Positions 6,644-13,400 of a DNA stretch of 13,818 nt are shown in pieces. The DNA comes from Desulfobacterales bacterium (GTDB taxonomy: Bacteria > Desulfobacterota > Desulfobacteria > Desulfobacterales > Desulfosalsimonadaceae), in NCBI GenBank assembly GCA_018224315.1, contig JAGTVF010000273.1:1-13818 (forward strand), written 5' to 3'. The position numbers were made by a program, and so were the translations under genes. The notes under the pieces are model-generated. The model worked only from the letters and a program-made list of their open reading frames with translations. It ran no database searches and was not told where the DNA came from. Every line of letters begins with the position of its first letter. Position 1 is the stretch's first letter.

Positions 6644-6664
6644 CCGGAGTGTTTGAAACACCGG
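6644..6664. promoter_or_regulatory. Dyad-symmetric candidate operator between divergent genes
   Basis: CCGG-AG-TGTTT-G-AAACA-CCGG is a near-perfect dyad with a two-base offset in the left arm, centred on 6655. The central loop of one base is too small for an RNA hairpin, so a DNA-binding protein site is the better reading. It overlaps the candidate -35 (TTGAAA, 6653-6658) of the STAS operon. Confidence 0.4.
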
Positions 6665-6683
6665 AAATCAAACCATATCTAAT
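6653..6683 (+). promoter_or_regulatory. Tentative promoter for the STAS-GIDE-lemA operon
   Basis: TTGAAA (6653-6658) is followed by TCTAAT (6678-6683) after 19 bases. The implied transcript start is near 6690, just upstream of the AGGA and ATG of the STAS gene. The spacing is long, so this is a weak call. Confidence 0.28.
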
Positions 6684-6704
6684 GCTTACAGGACGTGTTG
6701 ATCC

Positions 6705-7061
6705 ATGCGCCTTAAAAGCGAAACCGTCAATGATCTGCTGGTGGTCAAAGTGCTGGACAGCGCAGTGGACGCCGGCAATGCCCTTGAGCTCAAGGCAGAG
6801 CTGCTGCCCCTGGTGGAAAAACACCGGAAAGTGGCCCTGGACATGGGCAAGGTAAAATTCATGGACAGCTCCGGGGTGGGGGCAATGCTTTCCTGCCTTC
6901 GGGCCATTCATCACAACAGCGGCGAACTGAGGCTTTTCTCGGTGAAGCCCAACCTGTATCAATTGTTTAAACTGGTGCGTCTTGACACACTGGTTGGAAT
7001 CCATGAAAACCGGAAAATCGCCCTCGAAGCCTTTGATCGCAGCTCCCATGCCAACACCTGA
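6705..7061 (+). CDS. STAS-domain protein (anti-sigma factor antagonist family)
   Basis: The whole 118-residue protein is one STAS domain. It has the strand-rich start (LLVVKVLDSAVDAGNALELK), the core strand KVALDMGKVKFMDSSGVGAM with DSSG at 54-57, and the closing LRLFSVKPNLYQLFKLVRLD. DSSG carries the serine that SpoIIAA-type antagonists have phosphorylated by their anti-sigma kinase, so this protein could act as a phospho-switch. No HATPase kinase, phosphatase or sigma factor gene is in the window, so its partner may be elsewhere or it may instead scaffold the membrane complex encoded next to it. AGGA lies 11 bases before ATG. The gene overlaps the next one by 14 bases, suggesting translational coupling. 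Confidence 0.9.
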   Translation: MRLKSETVNDLLVVKVLDSAVDAGNALELKAELLPLVEKHRKVALDMGKVKFMDSSGVGAMLSCLRAIHHNSGELRLFSVKPNLYQLFKLVRLDTLVGIHENRKIALEAFDRSSHANT

Positions 7062-9012
7062 TCCGAAAACCAGCTCGGAAACATTCAAAAAGGCCGATTC
7101 AGGCCAACCCATCCTGCTTTTTTTTCCCTTTGAAAACCTGCCTGAAAACGCCAATGATCTACTCGGTTCATTATCCCAAATCTCGGGCATCCAGGCCGGG
7201 GACCTGCGCTACAGGCTTGCAGGCCGGGGCCTTACCCGGCTGAGTCCGGACCCGGCGCCGGAAAAAATCAGCCACTGCCTCCGGCAAATCCAGGACATGG
7301 GCCTTGCAGCGGTCCAGGTGCCGGAGACGGCCGTGACGCGCCGATTGCGGCTGCCCACGGCCAGAAAGGTCAGCATCGCCGATTCCGCTGTTGTGTTTTT
7401 TGACCGGCAGGACAATGCAGTGCTCACAATTGACAAAAAGACCGATCTTCTCGTGATTGCTGCCGATCTTTCCGGAAAAGCCGTGGAAAAGCCTGTTTTG
7501 AGTCCCTTCATGGAGGCCCGGTCAGCCGGCAGAGATTTTGACCAGGCATTGAAACGCATATCAGCGGCCGCGCCCGCAGCCGTGATCTGCAAAATCAACC
7601 AGGATCCCCCTGCAGGGGTGTTTGTGGATCACACAAGGTTTTCCTACCCCAGTATGCAAAACCATATGGACCTCAGCGCTGCCGTCAATTTTCGCAACCT
7701 GATGGCCATTGTCACAAAACGCGCCGGATCAGCAGTCACGGATCATTTCTTTGGCGCCGCCCGCCTGCTCGGGGCCGTGCCCGATTATCAAAGCGGTCAA
7801 AAAGAAATCCAGGCCGCCTTAAACCGCTATACCCGCTACATGGTGGCCGCAGCCCGGGCCGGCATTTTCCGCCAGACCGAAAAACCCGCTGATGATGCCG
7901 GATTTGCCGCCATTCCGGGGCTCACAGGGTCTGGCCAGACGGCACAACCATCCGAAAATCAGCAGGCTTCTTCGTTTTCCCGCGATTCGTCTACACCCCG
8001 GGAGTCAAAACCCAAACCGCCGCCGGAGCCCGATTCTTCCGGTATCAAGGGCTATTTCGCAAACGCGCCCCACGAGTTTATCATGGGCGGGGTTTTTGTG
8101 GTGATGGCGGTTTTATGGTGTTTTTTCAACCTTCAGCGCTTTGACCACCCGGTTTTCTGGAACACTTTTGCCGGCATCGGTCTGGTCACCGCCGGCCTGG
8201 GGCTTTTCTCCTATTCTCTGGTGATGCTGCACTACAAACGAATGATTGAAAACACCCCCACTTCCCGGGTTCGCTCGGTGGCCATGGGCACGGCCGAGCT
8301 TGAGGGCCGGGCCCGCCGGTATTATGATCTGCGCTCACCCCACAGCAAAACCAAATGCGTGTATTACTGGTGCACGTATCTGCGCCGGGTGCGCACATCA
8401 AAGGGCAACAAGTGGCGGGTGGAAAAAATTGCCCGCTCAGGGGCCCTGCCCTTTTACCTGGAAGATGATACCGGCCGGATTCTGGTGCGACCCAGGGGCG
8501 CGCTCATGCTTGCAGACAAAAGCCGCCAGGAGTTTTGGGGCGGACAGGGAATGTGGCTGGCCCCGGATCTCCGGGACAGGGGCACAAAAATCATCGAAAC
8601 CCTGATTGCAGAAGGCGCCCGGATCTACGTGCTGGGCGCGGCCGGAACCGAACGCACCGGCCCGGCTTTCAGGCAGCGGCTCATCGCCCGTCTTCGGGAA
8701 CTCAAATCTGATCCCGACGCCCTTGGACAATACGACACCAACAACGACGGCCGGATTGACGAACACGAATGGGAGGCCGCCCGCACGGACATGGAAACCC
8801 GGCTTCATGCCGAATCTTTGGCCGGCGGCACAGGACCCGGCGAGCGGCCGGTGATCAAAAAACACAAACTGGCCATGATGCCGTTTATCATCGCAGACTC
8901 TGAATCGGCCATCGTCCGAAAACTGGCCCTGCGCACCTGGCTTCTGCTGCCGGGCGGTCTTGCGGTTGCCGGTTTCGGTCTGCAGCTGCTGCTCCGTCTT
9001 TACAGCGGATGA
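7048..9012 (+). CDS. Membrane protein with GIDE (MUL1/MAPL-like) domain and EF-hand loop
   Basis: From ATG 7048 the protein has 654 residues. Residues 1-305 form a soluble N-terminal region I cannot assign. Then come a Pro/Ser-rich linker (about 310-336, including KPKPPPEPDSSG), two TM segments (about 344-366 and 370-395), and a GIDE/BAM domain that opens YKRMIENTPTSRVRSVAMG (396-414) and continues with KCVYYWCTYLRRV and LPFYLEDDTGRILVRPRGA. After it sits a perfect EF-hand loop, DTNNDGRIDEHE (563-574), and a last TM helix (about 631-651). The GIDE domain is shared with the mitochondrial E3 ligase MUL1, but there is no RING finger, so ubiquitin-ligase labels in databases would mislead. It precedes lemA, a pairing seen in other bacteria. 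Upstream ATGs at 6982 and 7003 are possible; 7048 gives a 14-base overlap with the STAS gene and is preferred. Confidence 0.82.
   Translation: MPTPDPKTSSETFKKADSGQPILLFFPFENLPENANDLLGSLSQISGIQAGDLRYRLAGRGLTRLSPDPAPEKISHCLRQIQDMGLAAVQVPETAVTRRLRLPTARKVSIADSAVVFFDRQDNAVLTIDKKTDLLVIAADLSGKAVEKPVLSPFMEARSAGRDFDQALKRISAAAPAAVICKINQDPPAGVFVDHTRFSYPSMQNHMDLSAAVNFRNLMAIVTKRAGSAVTDHFFGAARLLGAVPDYQSGQKEIQAALNRYTRYMVAAARAGIFRQTEKPADDAGFAAIPGLTGSGQTAQPSENQQASSFSRDSSTPRESKPKPPPEPDSSGIKGYFANAPHEFIMGGVFVVMAVLWCFFNLQRFDHPVFWNTFAGIGLVTAGLGLFSYSLVMLHYKRMIENTPTSRVRSVAMGTAELEGRARRYYDLRSPHSKTKCVYYWCTYLRRVRTSKGNKWRVEKIARSGALPFYLEDDTGRILVRPRGALMLADKSRQEFWGGQGMWLAPDLRDRGTKIIETLIAEGARIYVLGAAGTERTGPAFRQRLIARLRELKSDPDALGQYDTNNDGRIDEHEWEAARTDMETRLHAESLAGGTGPGERPVIKKHKLAMMPFIIADSESAIVRKLALRTWLLLPGGLAVAGFGLQLLLRLYSG
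8734..8769 (+). other. EF-hand calcium-binding loop coding region
   Basis: The twelve codons encode D-T-N-N-D-G-R-I-D-E-H-E: acidic or Asn ligands at loop positions 1, 3, 5, 9 and 12, Gly at 6 and Ile at 8. This is the canonical EF-hand pattern with no deviation. It lies between the GIDE domain and the last TM helix. Confidence 0.85.
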
Positions 9013-9017
9013 AACAC

Positions 9018-9066
9018 CCTGAACCCTGAACTTTAAACGTTGAACATTGAACTCCGAACCCTGAAC
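9018..9066. repeat. Seven tandem heptamers (consensus NNTGAAC)
   Basis: The units in order are CCTGAAC, CCTGAAC, TTTAAAC, GTTGAAC, ATTGAAC, TCCGAAC, CCTGAAC, all seven bases long with no slip in phase. The array fills most of the 73 bases between the GIDE gene and lemA. The first two bases of each unit vary while the last three (AAC) are invariant. Similar short TGAAC-rich strings are, from memory, common in intergenic DNA of Desulfobacterota. Confidence 0.92.
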
Positions 9067-9085
9067 CGCAAAAGGAACCCATGCC

Positions 9086-9652
9086 ATGACCACCATTATT
9101 CTGCTCATTTTTTTAGGGGTGATTGTCGCCCTGGTCGTTTACCTGGTTGTTATCTTCAACGGCCTTGTGCGGCTGAAGCATAACATTGACCGGGCATGGA
9201 GCAACATTGACGTTTTGCTCAAACAGCGCTACGATGAGCTGCCCAAGCTCGTTCGGGTCTGCGAGGGTTATATGCAGCACGAACGGGCGGTGCTGGAAAA
9301 CGTTACCCGGGCCCGGGCGCAGTTGGACAATGCCGGCAGCGGCGGGGAGGTAATCGAAGCCAACAATGCCATTTCCCAGGCACTGCGCTCGCTTTTTGCC
9401 GTTGTGGAAAACTATCCGGACCTCAAGGCGGACCAGGCTTTCCGGCAGCTCCAGAGCCGGATTTCCCAGCTCGAAGACCAGATTGCCGACCGCCGGGAAC
9501 TTTACAACGACAGCGTGAATCTGTTTAATATCCGGATCGAGCAGTTTCCGGACGTGTTTGTGGCCAACATGATGAAGCTTGCGCCCAGGCAGCTCTGGCA
9601 AATCGAGCCCGATCACCGCAGGGATGTGAACATCAGTTTTAACATGGCATAA
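9086..9652 (+). CDS. lemA: LemA family protein
   Basis: The 188-residue product has one N-terminal TM helix (about 4-25) followed by a long helical domain. Family motifs are clear: FNGLVRLKHNIDRAWSNIDV, LLKQRYDELPKLV and YMQHERAVLENV near the start, then LFAVVENYPDLKA and FRQLQSRISQLEDQIADRRE and a final YNDSVNLFNI. LemA proteins are membrane-anchored with the helical bundle outside the TM; their molecular role is still unclear, and they often sit with TPM, M48 peptidase or GIDE partners. AAAGGA lies ten bases before ATG. Translation follows the GIDE gene after a 73-base gap holding the heptamer array, and precedes the PLP enzyme by 17 bases. Slightly unusual: the common QRYDLIPNLV segment is QRYDELPKLV here. 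Confidence 0.95.
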   Translation: MTTIILLIFLGVIVALVVYLVVIFNGLVRLKHNIDRAWSNIDVLLKQRYDELPKLVRVCEGYMQHERAVLENVTRARAQLDNAGSGGEVIEANNAISQALRSLFAVVENYPDLKADQAFRQLQSRISQLEDQIADRRELYNDSVNLFNIRIEQFPDVFVANMMKLAPRQLWQIEPDHRRDVNISFNMA

Positions 9653-9669
9653 ACAAGGAGTTTTTTTTA

Positions 9670-10857
9670 ATGGATGACTACAAGAAAAACCGAATTGCCA
9701 CCCGCGCGGTTCATTCCGGCGAGGTCCGGTTCAACGAATACGGGTCTGTGACCACACCCATAGTGCAGACCTCAACGTTTATCTTCAGAAACGTGGAAGA
9801 AATCCGGAAACTTGCAGACGGCGATATGGAACGCTTTGAATACGGCCGGTACGGACATCCCACCCAGCTTGCGGCCGAACGCAAGCTGGCAGCGCTCGAG
9901 GAGGCCGAGGATGCAATTCTTTTCTCCTCAGGCATGAGCGCGATCACCACGGCCCTGTTTAGCCTGCTCAAGGCCGGCGACCACATGATTATCACCGATG
10001 ATGCCTACAAGCGGACCCTGGATTTCTGCAAGTCCTATCTGGGCAACTATGACATCGACTGCACGGTGGTGAAAATGTGCGACTACGAGGCCATGGAAAA
10101 GGCCATCAAGCCCAACACCAAGGTGTTTTTTTCCGAATCGCCCACCAATCCGTATTTAAATATCATGGACCTGGAACGGCTCATGGAGATTTTCGGCAAA
10201 AAGGACATCATCGTGATCTCGGATTCCACCTTTGCCACCCCTTTTAACCAGAAACCCCTGGAATACGGTGTACACCTGGTGATCCACAGCGCCACCAAGT
10301 ACCTGGCCGGCCACAACGACCTGCTCTCCGGGGTTTTGCTCGGCAAAAAGGAACTCACCGGTCCCATCCGGGAATTTCTCAAAATCACCGGCGGGGTGAT
10401 CGACCCCAACTCATCGTATCTGCTGATCCGCGGGCTCAAAACCTTCCCTTTGCGAATGGAGCGGTTAAACAGCAACGCCCAGGTGGTGGCCGAACACCTG
10501 GAGGCCAACGCCAGGATCAACCGGGTCTATTACCCGGGGCTTTCCAGCCATCCCCATCATGACGTGGCAAAGCGCCAGATGAAAGGCTTTGGTGCAGTGG
10601 TCACCTTTGAGGTCAAAGACGATGCCGAATACGTGCTCAATTTCTTAAGCCGACTGAAAATCTTAAGCATCGGCCCGAGCCTGGGCGGGGTGGAATCGCT
10701 GATCACGCACCCGGCCACCATCAGCTATTATATGCACACACCGGAAGAACGAATGGAGTTGGGCATCAAGGACGGGCTTATCCGCCTGGCCGTGGGCATA
10801 GAAGACCCCGAGGACATTGTCGAAGATATTGACCAGGCACTGGCCGGGGCGAAATAA
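9670..10857 (+). CDS. PLP-dependent Cys/Met metabolism (trans-sulfuration family) enzyme
   Basis: At 395 residues this is full length for the cystathionine gamma-synthase/lyase family. Features in order: TRAVHSGE start, VTTPIVQTSTFIF, YGRYGHPT (58-65, phosphate-binding tyrosine region), LFSSGMSA (84-91), SESPTNPYL (155-163), SDSTFATP with cofactor Asp D185, and the PLP lysine K210 in HSATKYLAGHNDLLSG, closing with LGGVESLITHP and RLAVGIED. Members catalyse cystathionine synthesis or cleavage, O-acetyl/succinyl-homoserine sulfhydrylation or methionine gamma-lysis; sequence reading alone does not say which. Asn and Asp follow the GH after the PLP lysine, as in several lyases. AAGGAG is separated from ATG by a run of eight T and an A. 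It follows lemA by 17 bases, so is probably co-transcribed, with no obvious functional tie. Confidence 0.92.
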   Translation: MDDYKKNRIATRAVHSGEVRFNEYGSVTTPIVQTSTFIFRNVEEIRKLADGDMERFEYGRYGHPTQLAAERKLAALEEAEDAILFSSGMSAITTALFSLLKAGDHMIITDDAYKRTLDFCKSYLGNYDIDCTVVKMCDYEAMEKAIKPNTKVFFSESPTNPYLNIMDLERLMEIFGKKDIIVISDSTFATPFNQKPLEYGVHLVIHSATKYLAGHNDLLSGVLLGKKELTGPIREFLKITGGVIDPNSSYLLIRGLKTFPLRMERLNSNAQVVAEHLEANARINRVYYPGLSSHPHHDVAKRQMKGFGAVVTFEVKDDAEYVLNFLSRLKILSIGPSLGGVESLITHPATISYYMHTPEERMELGIKDGLIRLAVGIEDPEDIVEDIDQALAGAK

Positions 10858-10881
10858 TTTTTCTTCGGATTTTAAGAAACC

Positions 10882-10911
10882 TTGACAGGACAAAAACCGC
10901 GTGCTAATGAT
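10882..10911 (+). promoter_or_regulatory. Candidate promoter of the tRNA-Pro gene
   Basis: A perfect TTGACA (10882-10887) is followed after 18 bases by AATGAT (10906-10911). The predicted start lies a few bases before the mature tRNA end at 10927, which is usual for single tRNA units. Confidence 0.5.
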
Positions 10912-10926
10912 GTTTCGTGTTTTTAT

Positions 10927-11003
10927 CGGGGCGTAGCGCAGCCTGGAAGCGCACTTGCATGGGGTGCAAGGAGTCGCAGGTTCAAATCCTGCCGCCCCGA
11001 CCA
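10927..11003 (+). tRNA. tRNA-Pro, anticodon GGG
   Basis: The 77-base gene folds into a complete cloverleaf: acceptor CGGGGCG/CGCCCCG (seven perfect pairs), D stem GCGC/GCGC with GG in the loop, anticodon stem CTTGC/GCAAG with loop ATGGGGT (anticodon GGG), variable GAGTC, T stem GCAGG/CCTGC with TTCAAAT loop, discriminator A and encoded CCA. It decodes CCC (and CCU by wobble). It stands alone, with its own promoter and terminator. Confidence 0.96.
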
Positions 11004-11011
11004 ATAAAATC

Positions 11012-11045
11012 AAAGGGTTATGGTTCGTCCATAGCCCTTTTTTTT
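11012..11045 (+). terminator. Rho-independent terminator after tRNA-Pro, probably bidirectional
   Basis: AAAGGGTTATGG and CCATAGCCCTTT form a 12-pair stem with one G-U pair around TTCGT, followed by eight T. On the minus strand the same hairpin is followed by a T-rich stretch, so it could also end the convergent TIM-barrel gene. Confidence 0.88.
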
Positions 11046-11073
11046 GTGCCCTATCCCTTTTTTTGTGCCCTTT
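11035..11073. repeat. Tandem copy of the terminator tail
   Basis: CCC-T8-GTGCCC (11035-11051) is repeated as CCC-T7-GTGCCC (11055-11070) with only TAT between, then a further T-run. It looks like a local slippage duplication of the terminator tail. Confidence 0.8.
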
Positions 11074-11094
11074 TTCGCTTGGGGGAAAATATGC

Positions 11095-11883
11095 TTATCC
11101 AAACATCTCCTGGAGCTTGTCCCGGCTGATGCGCAGATAATCCCGGTCTTTGGCAAAGACCTCAAGGGTGATGGTTTCGTTGTATCCGATCTGCTTTAAT
11201 GCCTTTACCACCTCGGGAAAATCAATGGTCCCGGCCCCGATGGGAAGATGGTCATCATCGCGGCCCCGGTTGTCGCTGGCATGGACATGGCCGATGCGGC
11301 CGGCAAAACGTTTGATGAAAGCCAGGATGCGCTCGGTGCCGCCCTGGATGTGGGCATGGCCCGTATCCAGGGTCAGCTGTGCATTGGCAAATTCATCGAG
11401 CACCGCGTCAAAATCTTCCGGCCGCACCAGGGAATGGGAGCGGGGAAACAGGTTTTCCACGCACACGGTCAGGTGCAGTTTTTCCGCCTCGGCAAGCAGC
11501 CGGCGCATGGCCTCCATGGCGCGTTTTCGGGCCAGATCCGGCATCATGGGGCCCAGGCCCTGAATAAAGCTCGGGTGCAGCACCGCCTTGATGGCTCCAA
11601 GTTCGGCGGCCATGTGCATGGAATCCAGGGTTTCCCGGATGGACACTTCCCGGATCGCATCGGTGAGATCCGCAGTGGACACAAAGGTGGGCAAATGACA
11701 GGCCAGTTCCATTCCAAACCTGCCCAAAGCCCGACAAAGATCATCTTTTTGCGCCCTTATGACCGAATGGTGCGCATGGGGCGCATCCATTGTCACTTCC
11801 ATGTAATCAAATCCGAGTTTGCCAAGAATTTCAACTTCCTGCAACAGCGGATGGACGGGAGAATTCATGACACCATAGCGCAT
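11095..11883 (-). CDS. Sugar phosphate isomerase/epimerase family TIM-barrel protein (AP endonuclease 2 superfamily)
   Basis: The 262-residue protein is a xylose-isomerase-like TIM barrel. The ligand set of the endonuclease IV superfamily can be followed in order: H63 (ACHLPTF), H103 (VLHPSF), E143 (CVENLF), D173 and H176 (LTLDTGHAHI), H201 (GHVHASDN), D210-x-H212 (DDDHLPIGAG) and E241 (TLEVF). With all these present it may bind two or three metals. The short length and missing DNA-binding loops argue for a sugar isomerase/epimerase, not a true DNA repair nuclease, but the substrate cannot be read from sequence. The start has AGGAGG nine bases upstream. It is convergent with the tRNA gene and lies 48 bases downstream of the DUF523 gene on the same strand, so those two may be co-transcribed. 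Confidence 0.88.
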   Translation of the reverse strand: MRYGVMNSPVHPLLQEVEILGKLGFDYMEVTMDAPHAHHSVIRAQKDDLCRALGRFGMELACHLPTFVSTADLTDAIREVSIRETLDSMHMAAELGAIKAVLHPSFIQGLGPMMPDLARKRAMEAMRRLLAEAEKLHLTVCVENLFPRSHSLVRPEDFDAVLDEFANAQLTLDTGHAHIQGGTERILAFIKRFAGRIGHVHASDNRGRDDDHLPIGAGTIDFPEVVKALKQIGYNETITLEVFAKDRDYLRISRDKLQEMFG

Positions 11884-11931
11884 TGACTTCCGCCTCCTGT
11901 CAGACTGTTTTCAAACTCCATTCAAAACCAA

Positions 11932-12882
11932 TCAAACATAGGTTCGCAGCTTGAGTTCAATGGGGTGAGGATTTAAGTAGGTCTGCTGATTGAGATACTT
12001 TTGATCATATTTGCGGATATAGTGATTTAAAAGGGTCATGGGAACCAGCAGGGGGAGATATCCCGCCTTAAACCGATCAAAGGTTTCCAGCAGTTCCTGC
12101 TTTTCATCGGCAGACAGCTGGTTTTTAAAATATCCCATGATGTGATGCAGCACGTTGATGTGCTTTTTAATCGTGGTTTTCAGTCGCATGGCGGCAATCA
12201 GCTGCGCCTCATATTCCCGGCGGAATGCATCCCGATCCATTTTTGCGGCTCCGGCCACTAGTTTTCCCATGGTGCGCGCATATTCAGGGCTGTGGGCCAT
12301 CAAAAGCAGCTTGTTTCTGGAATGAAAACCCACCACAACCCCGGTGCCGGGATTTTTGAAAAGCGTATCCCGCCATCGTTTCAAGGTAAAAATCTGCTCG
12401 ATAAAATTTTCCCGAAGCTTTGGATCATGAAGCCGGCCCTCTTCTTCCACCGGAATCAGAGGGAAATGATCCACAAATTCCCGGGCAAACAGGCCCACGC
12501 CTTTTTTTTCCGGCATGCCCTTTTCATTGTAAACCTTTACCCGCATCAAGCCGCTGCTTGGAGAATCCTTTTTAAAGATATAGCCGCACAAAGCCTCTTT
12601 TTCCAGTTCTTTTACCCGTTTTTGCGCCCACTGGCGCATCTGGTCGGTATGGTCTGTTCGGGATTTGGTCTTTACCAGCCTGGGGGCATCCACATCTCCC
12701 ACCAGCTGCATGGTCTCCCTTGGCACCCCAAACCCCGCCTCAACCTCCGGACATACGGGCACATACGCCACATATTGGCCCAGGGTGTCGCGAAGAAAGT
12801 GATCGAGTTTATGCCCGCCGTTGTAACGCACGTTCTCCCCCAGCAGACAGGCACTGACACCCAGCTTGATGCGATCTTCCAT
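11932..12882 (-). CDS. DUF523-DUF1722 two-domain protein (TudS/YbgA type)
   Basis: From ATG 12882 the product has 316 residues. Residues 5-145 are a DUF523 domain with three conserved cysteines: C12 in GVSACLLGENVRYNGG, C44 in VPVCPEVEAGFGVPRE, and C99 in CGYIFKKDSPSSG. In the characterised DUF523 enzyme TudS, three cysteines hold a [4Fe-4S] cluster used to desulfurate 2-thiouracil. Residues about 195-310 are DUF1722 (YbgA-like): NKLLLMAHSPEYARTMGKLV, NVLHHIMGYFKNQLS, and the closing LNHYIRKYDQKYLNQQTYLN with an HPIEL-type end. A GTG at 12900 would add six residues; ATG 12882 is preferred because AAGGA is placed six bases before it. A role in thio-base salvage or tRNA-related sulfur chemistry is inference. 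Confidence 0.92.
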   Translation of the reverse strand: MEDRIKLGVSACLLGENVRYNGGHKLDHFLRDTLGQYVAYVPVCPEVEAGFGVPRETMQLVGDVDAPRLVKTKSRTDHTDQMRQWAQKRVKELEKEALCGYIFKKDSPSSGLMRVKVYNEKGMPEKKGVGLFAREFVDHFPLIPVEEEGRLHDPKLRENFIEQIFTLKRWRDTLFKNPGTGVVVGFHSRNKLLLMAHSPEYARTMGKLVAGAAKMDRDAFRREYEAQLIAAMRLKTTIKKHINVLHHIMGYFKNQLSADEKQELLETFDRFKAGYLPLLVPMTLLNHYIRKYDQKYLNQQTYLNPHPIELKLRTYV

Positions 12883-12973
12883 TTGAAATCCTTCCCCCAC
12901 AGAAAACCCCTTTGTCAGAAAGACCCTGCAATGAATCGTTCAATTCAGGTGAAAGGCAAAAAATGAAAACCGG

Positions 12974-13282
12974 TTAAATCCATGCCGTGCTGTCGGGCAC
13001 AGTTACCTGCAGCTTATCGGCAATTTCTTCCAGGGTCTTTGAAAGTCTTGCCATGTTTTCCTCAAGCCTTTTTTTATTTGGGGCCCAATCCGCAGGACAT
13101 TGATTCTTTAGCTCCTCCAGGCCTTCTTCAATACTGTCGACCAGAGATTTTAATTGTTTTGCACTCTCTGCATGCGTTGCATCCGAAACCTCTTCCGCCT
13201 TTACGATAACATCGTATAAGCCGGCCTTTAAACCGATCAGCCGCTTATAGGAATTGTCGCAATAATCCTTTACATCCGTCAT
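12974..13282 (-). CDS. Small helical protein of unknown function
   Basis: The 102-residue product starts at ATG 13282, chosen because AAGGAG lies eight bases before it; the frame is open 17 codons further up, but that stretch has no ribosome site. The sequence is almost entirely predicted helix with heptad-like patterns (KQLKSLVDSIEEGLEELKN at 43-61 and RLEENMARLSKTLEEIADKL at 72-91), split by a CPADWAPNKK turn (62-71), so a two- or three-helix bundle or coiled-coil hairpin is likely. There is no signal peptide or TM segment. Two cysteines (C8, C62). I do not recognise the family; it may be a cytoplasmic stress or scaffold protein. It is separated by 91 bases from the DUF523 gene on the same strand. 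Confidence 0.8.
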   Translation of the reverse strand: MTDVKDYCDNSYKRLIGLKAGLYDVIVKAEEVSDATHAESAKQLKSLVDSIEEGLEELKNQCPADWAPNKKRLEENMARLSKTLEEIADKLQVTVPDSTAWI

Positions 13283-13400
13283 GGGTCTGTCTCCTTTTCT
13301 GCAATTAAAATTTGTATGGTGAAAGATAAGCACTGCTCATGCACATGCCAGCAAATCCTTCCGCTGATGGAAACCGGCCGGAGCTACACCAGCAGCGCGA

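Noticed and set aside
5809..6704. AbiE-type toxin-antitoxin pair
   Set aside because: The neighbour is a STAS protein on the other strand; no AbiEi-like winged-helix antitoxin is present.
7048..9012. E3 ubiquitin ligase
   Set aside because: The GIDE domain is present, but no RING finger is encoded; ligase function would be an annotation carry-over.
8437..9108. 223-codon minus-strand ORF
   Set aside because: Antisense to the GIDE gene; its repeated VQ-rich N-terminal part is just the translated heptamer array.
9653..9669. S-box or other riboswitch for the PLP enzyme
   Set aside because: The gap to lemA is only 17 bases, too short for a riboswitch.
10927..11094. tRNA-Pro as an integration (att) site
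   Set aside because: No integrase gene and no repeated copy of the tRNA 3' end in the window; the nearby repeat is of the terminator tail.
11248..11886. 212-codon plus-strand ORF opposite the TIM-barrel gene
   Set aside because: Shadow frame; the minus-strand gene has all metal ligands and AGGAGG.
12292..12966. 224-codon plus-strand ORF opposite the DUF523-DUF1722 gene
   Set aside because: Shadow frame, no recognisable domain.
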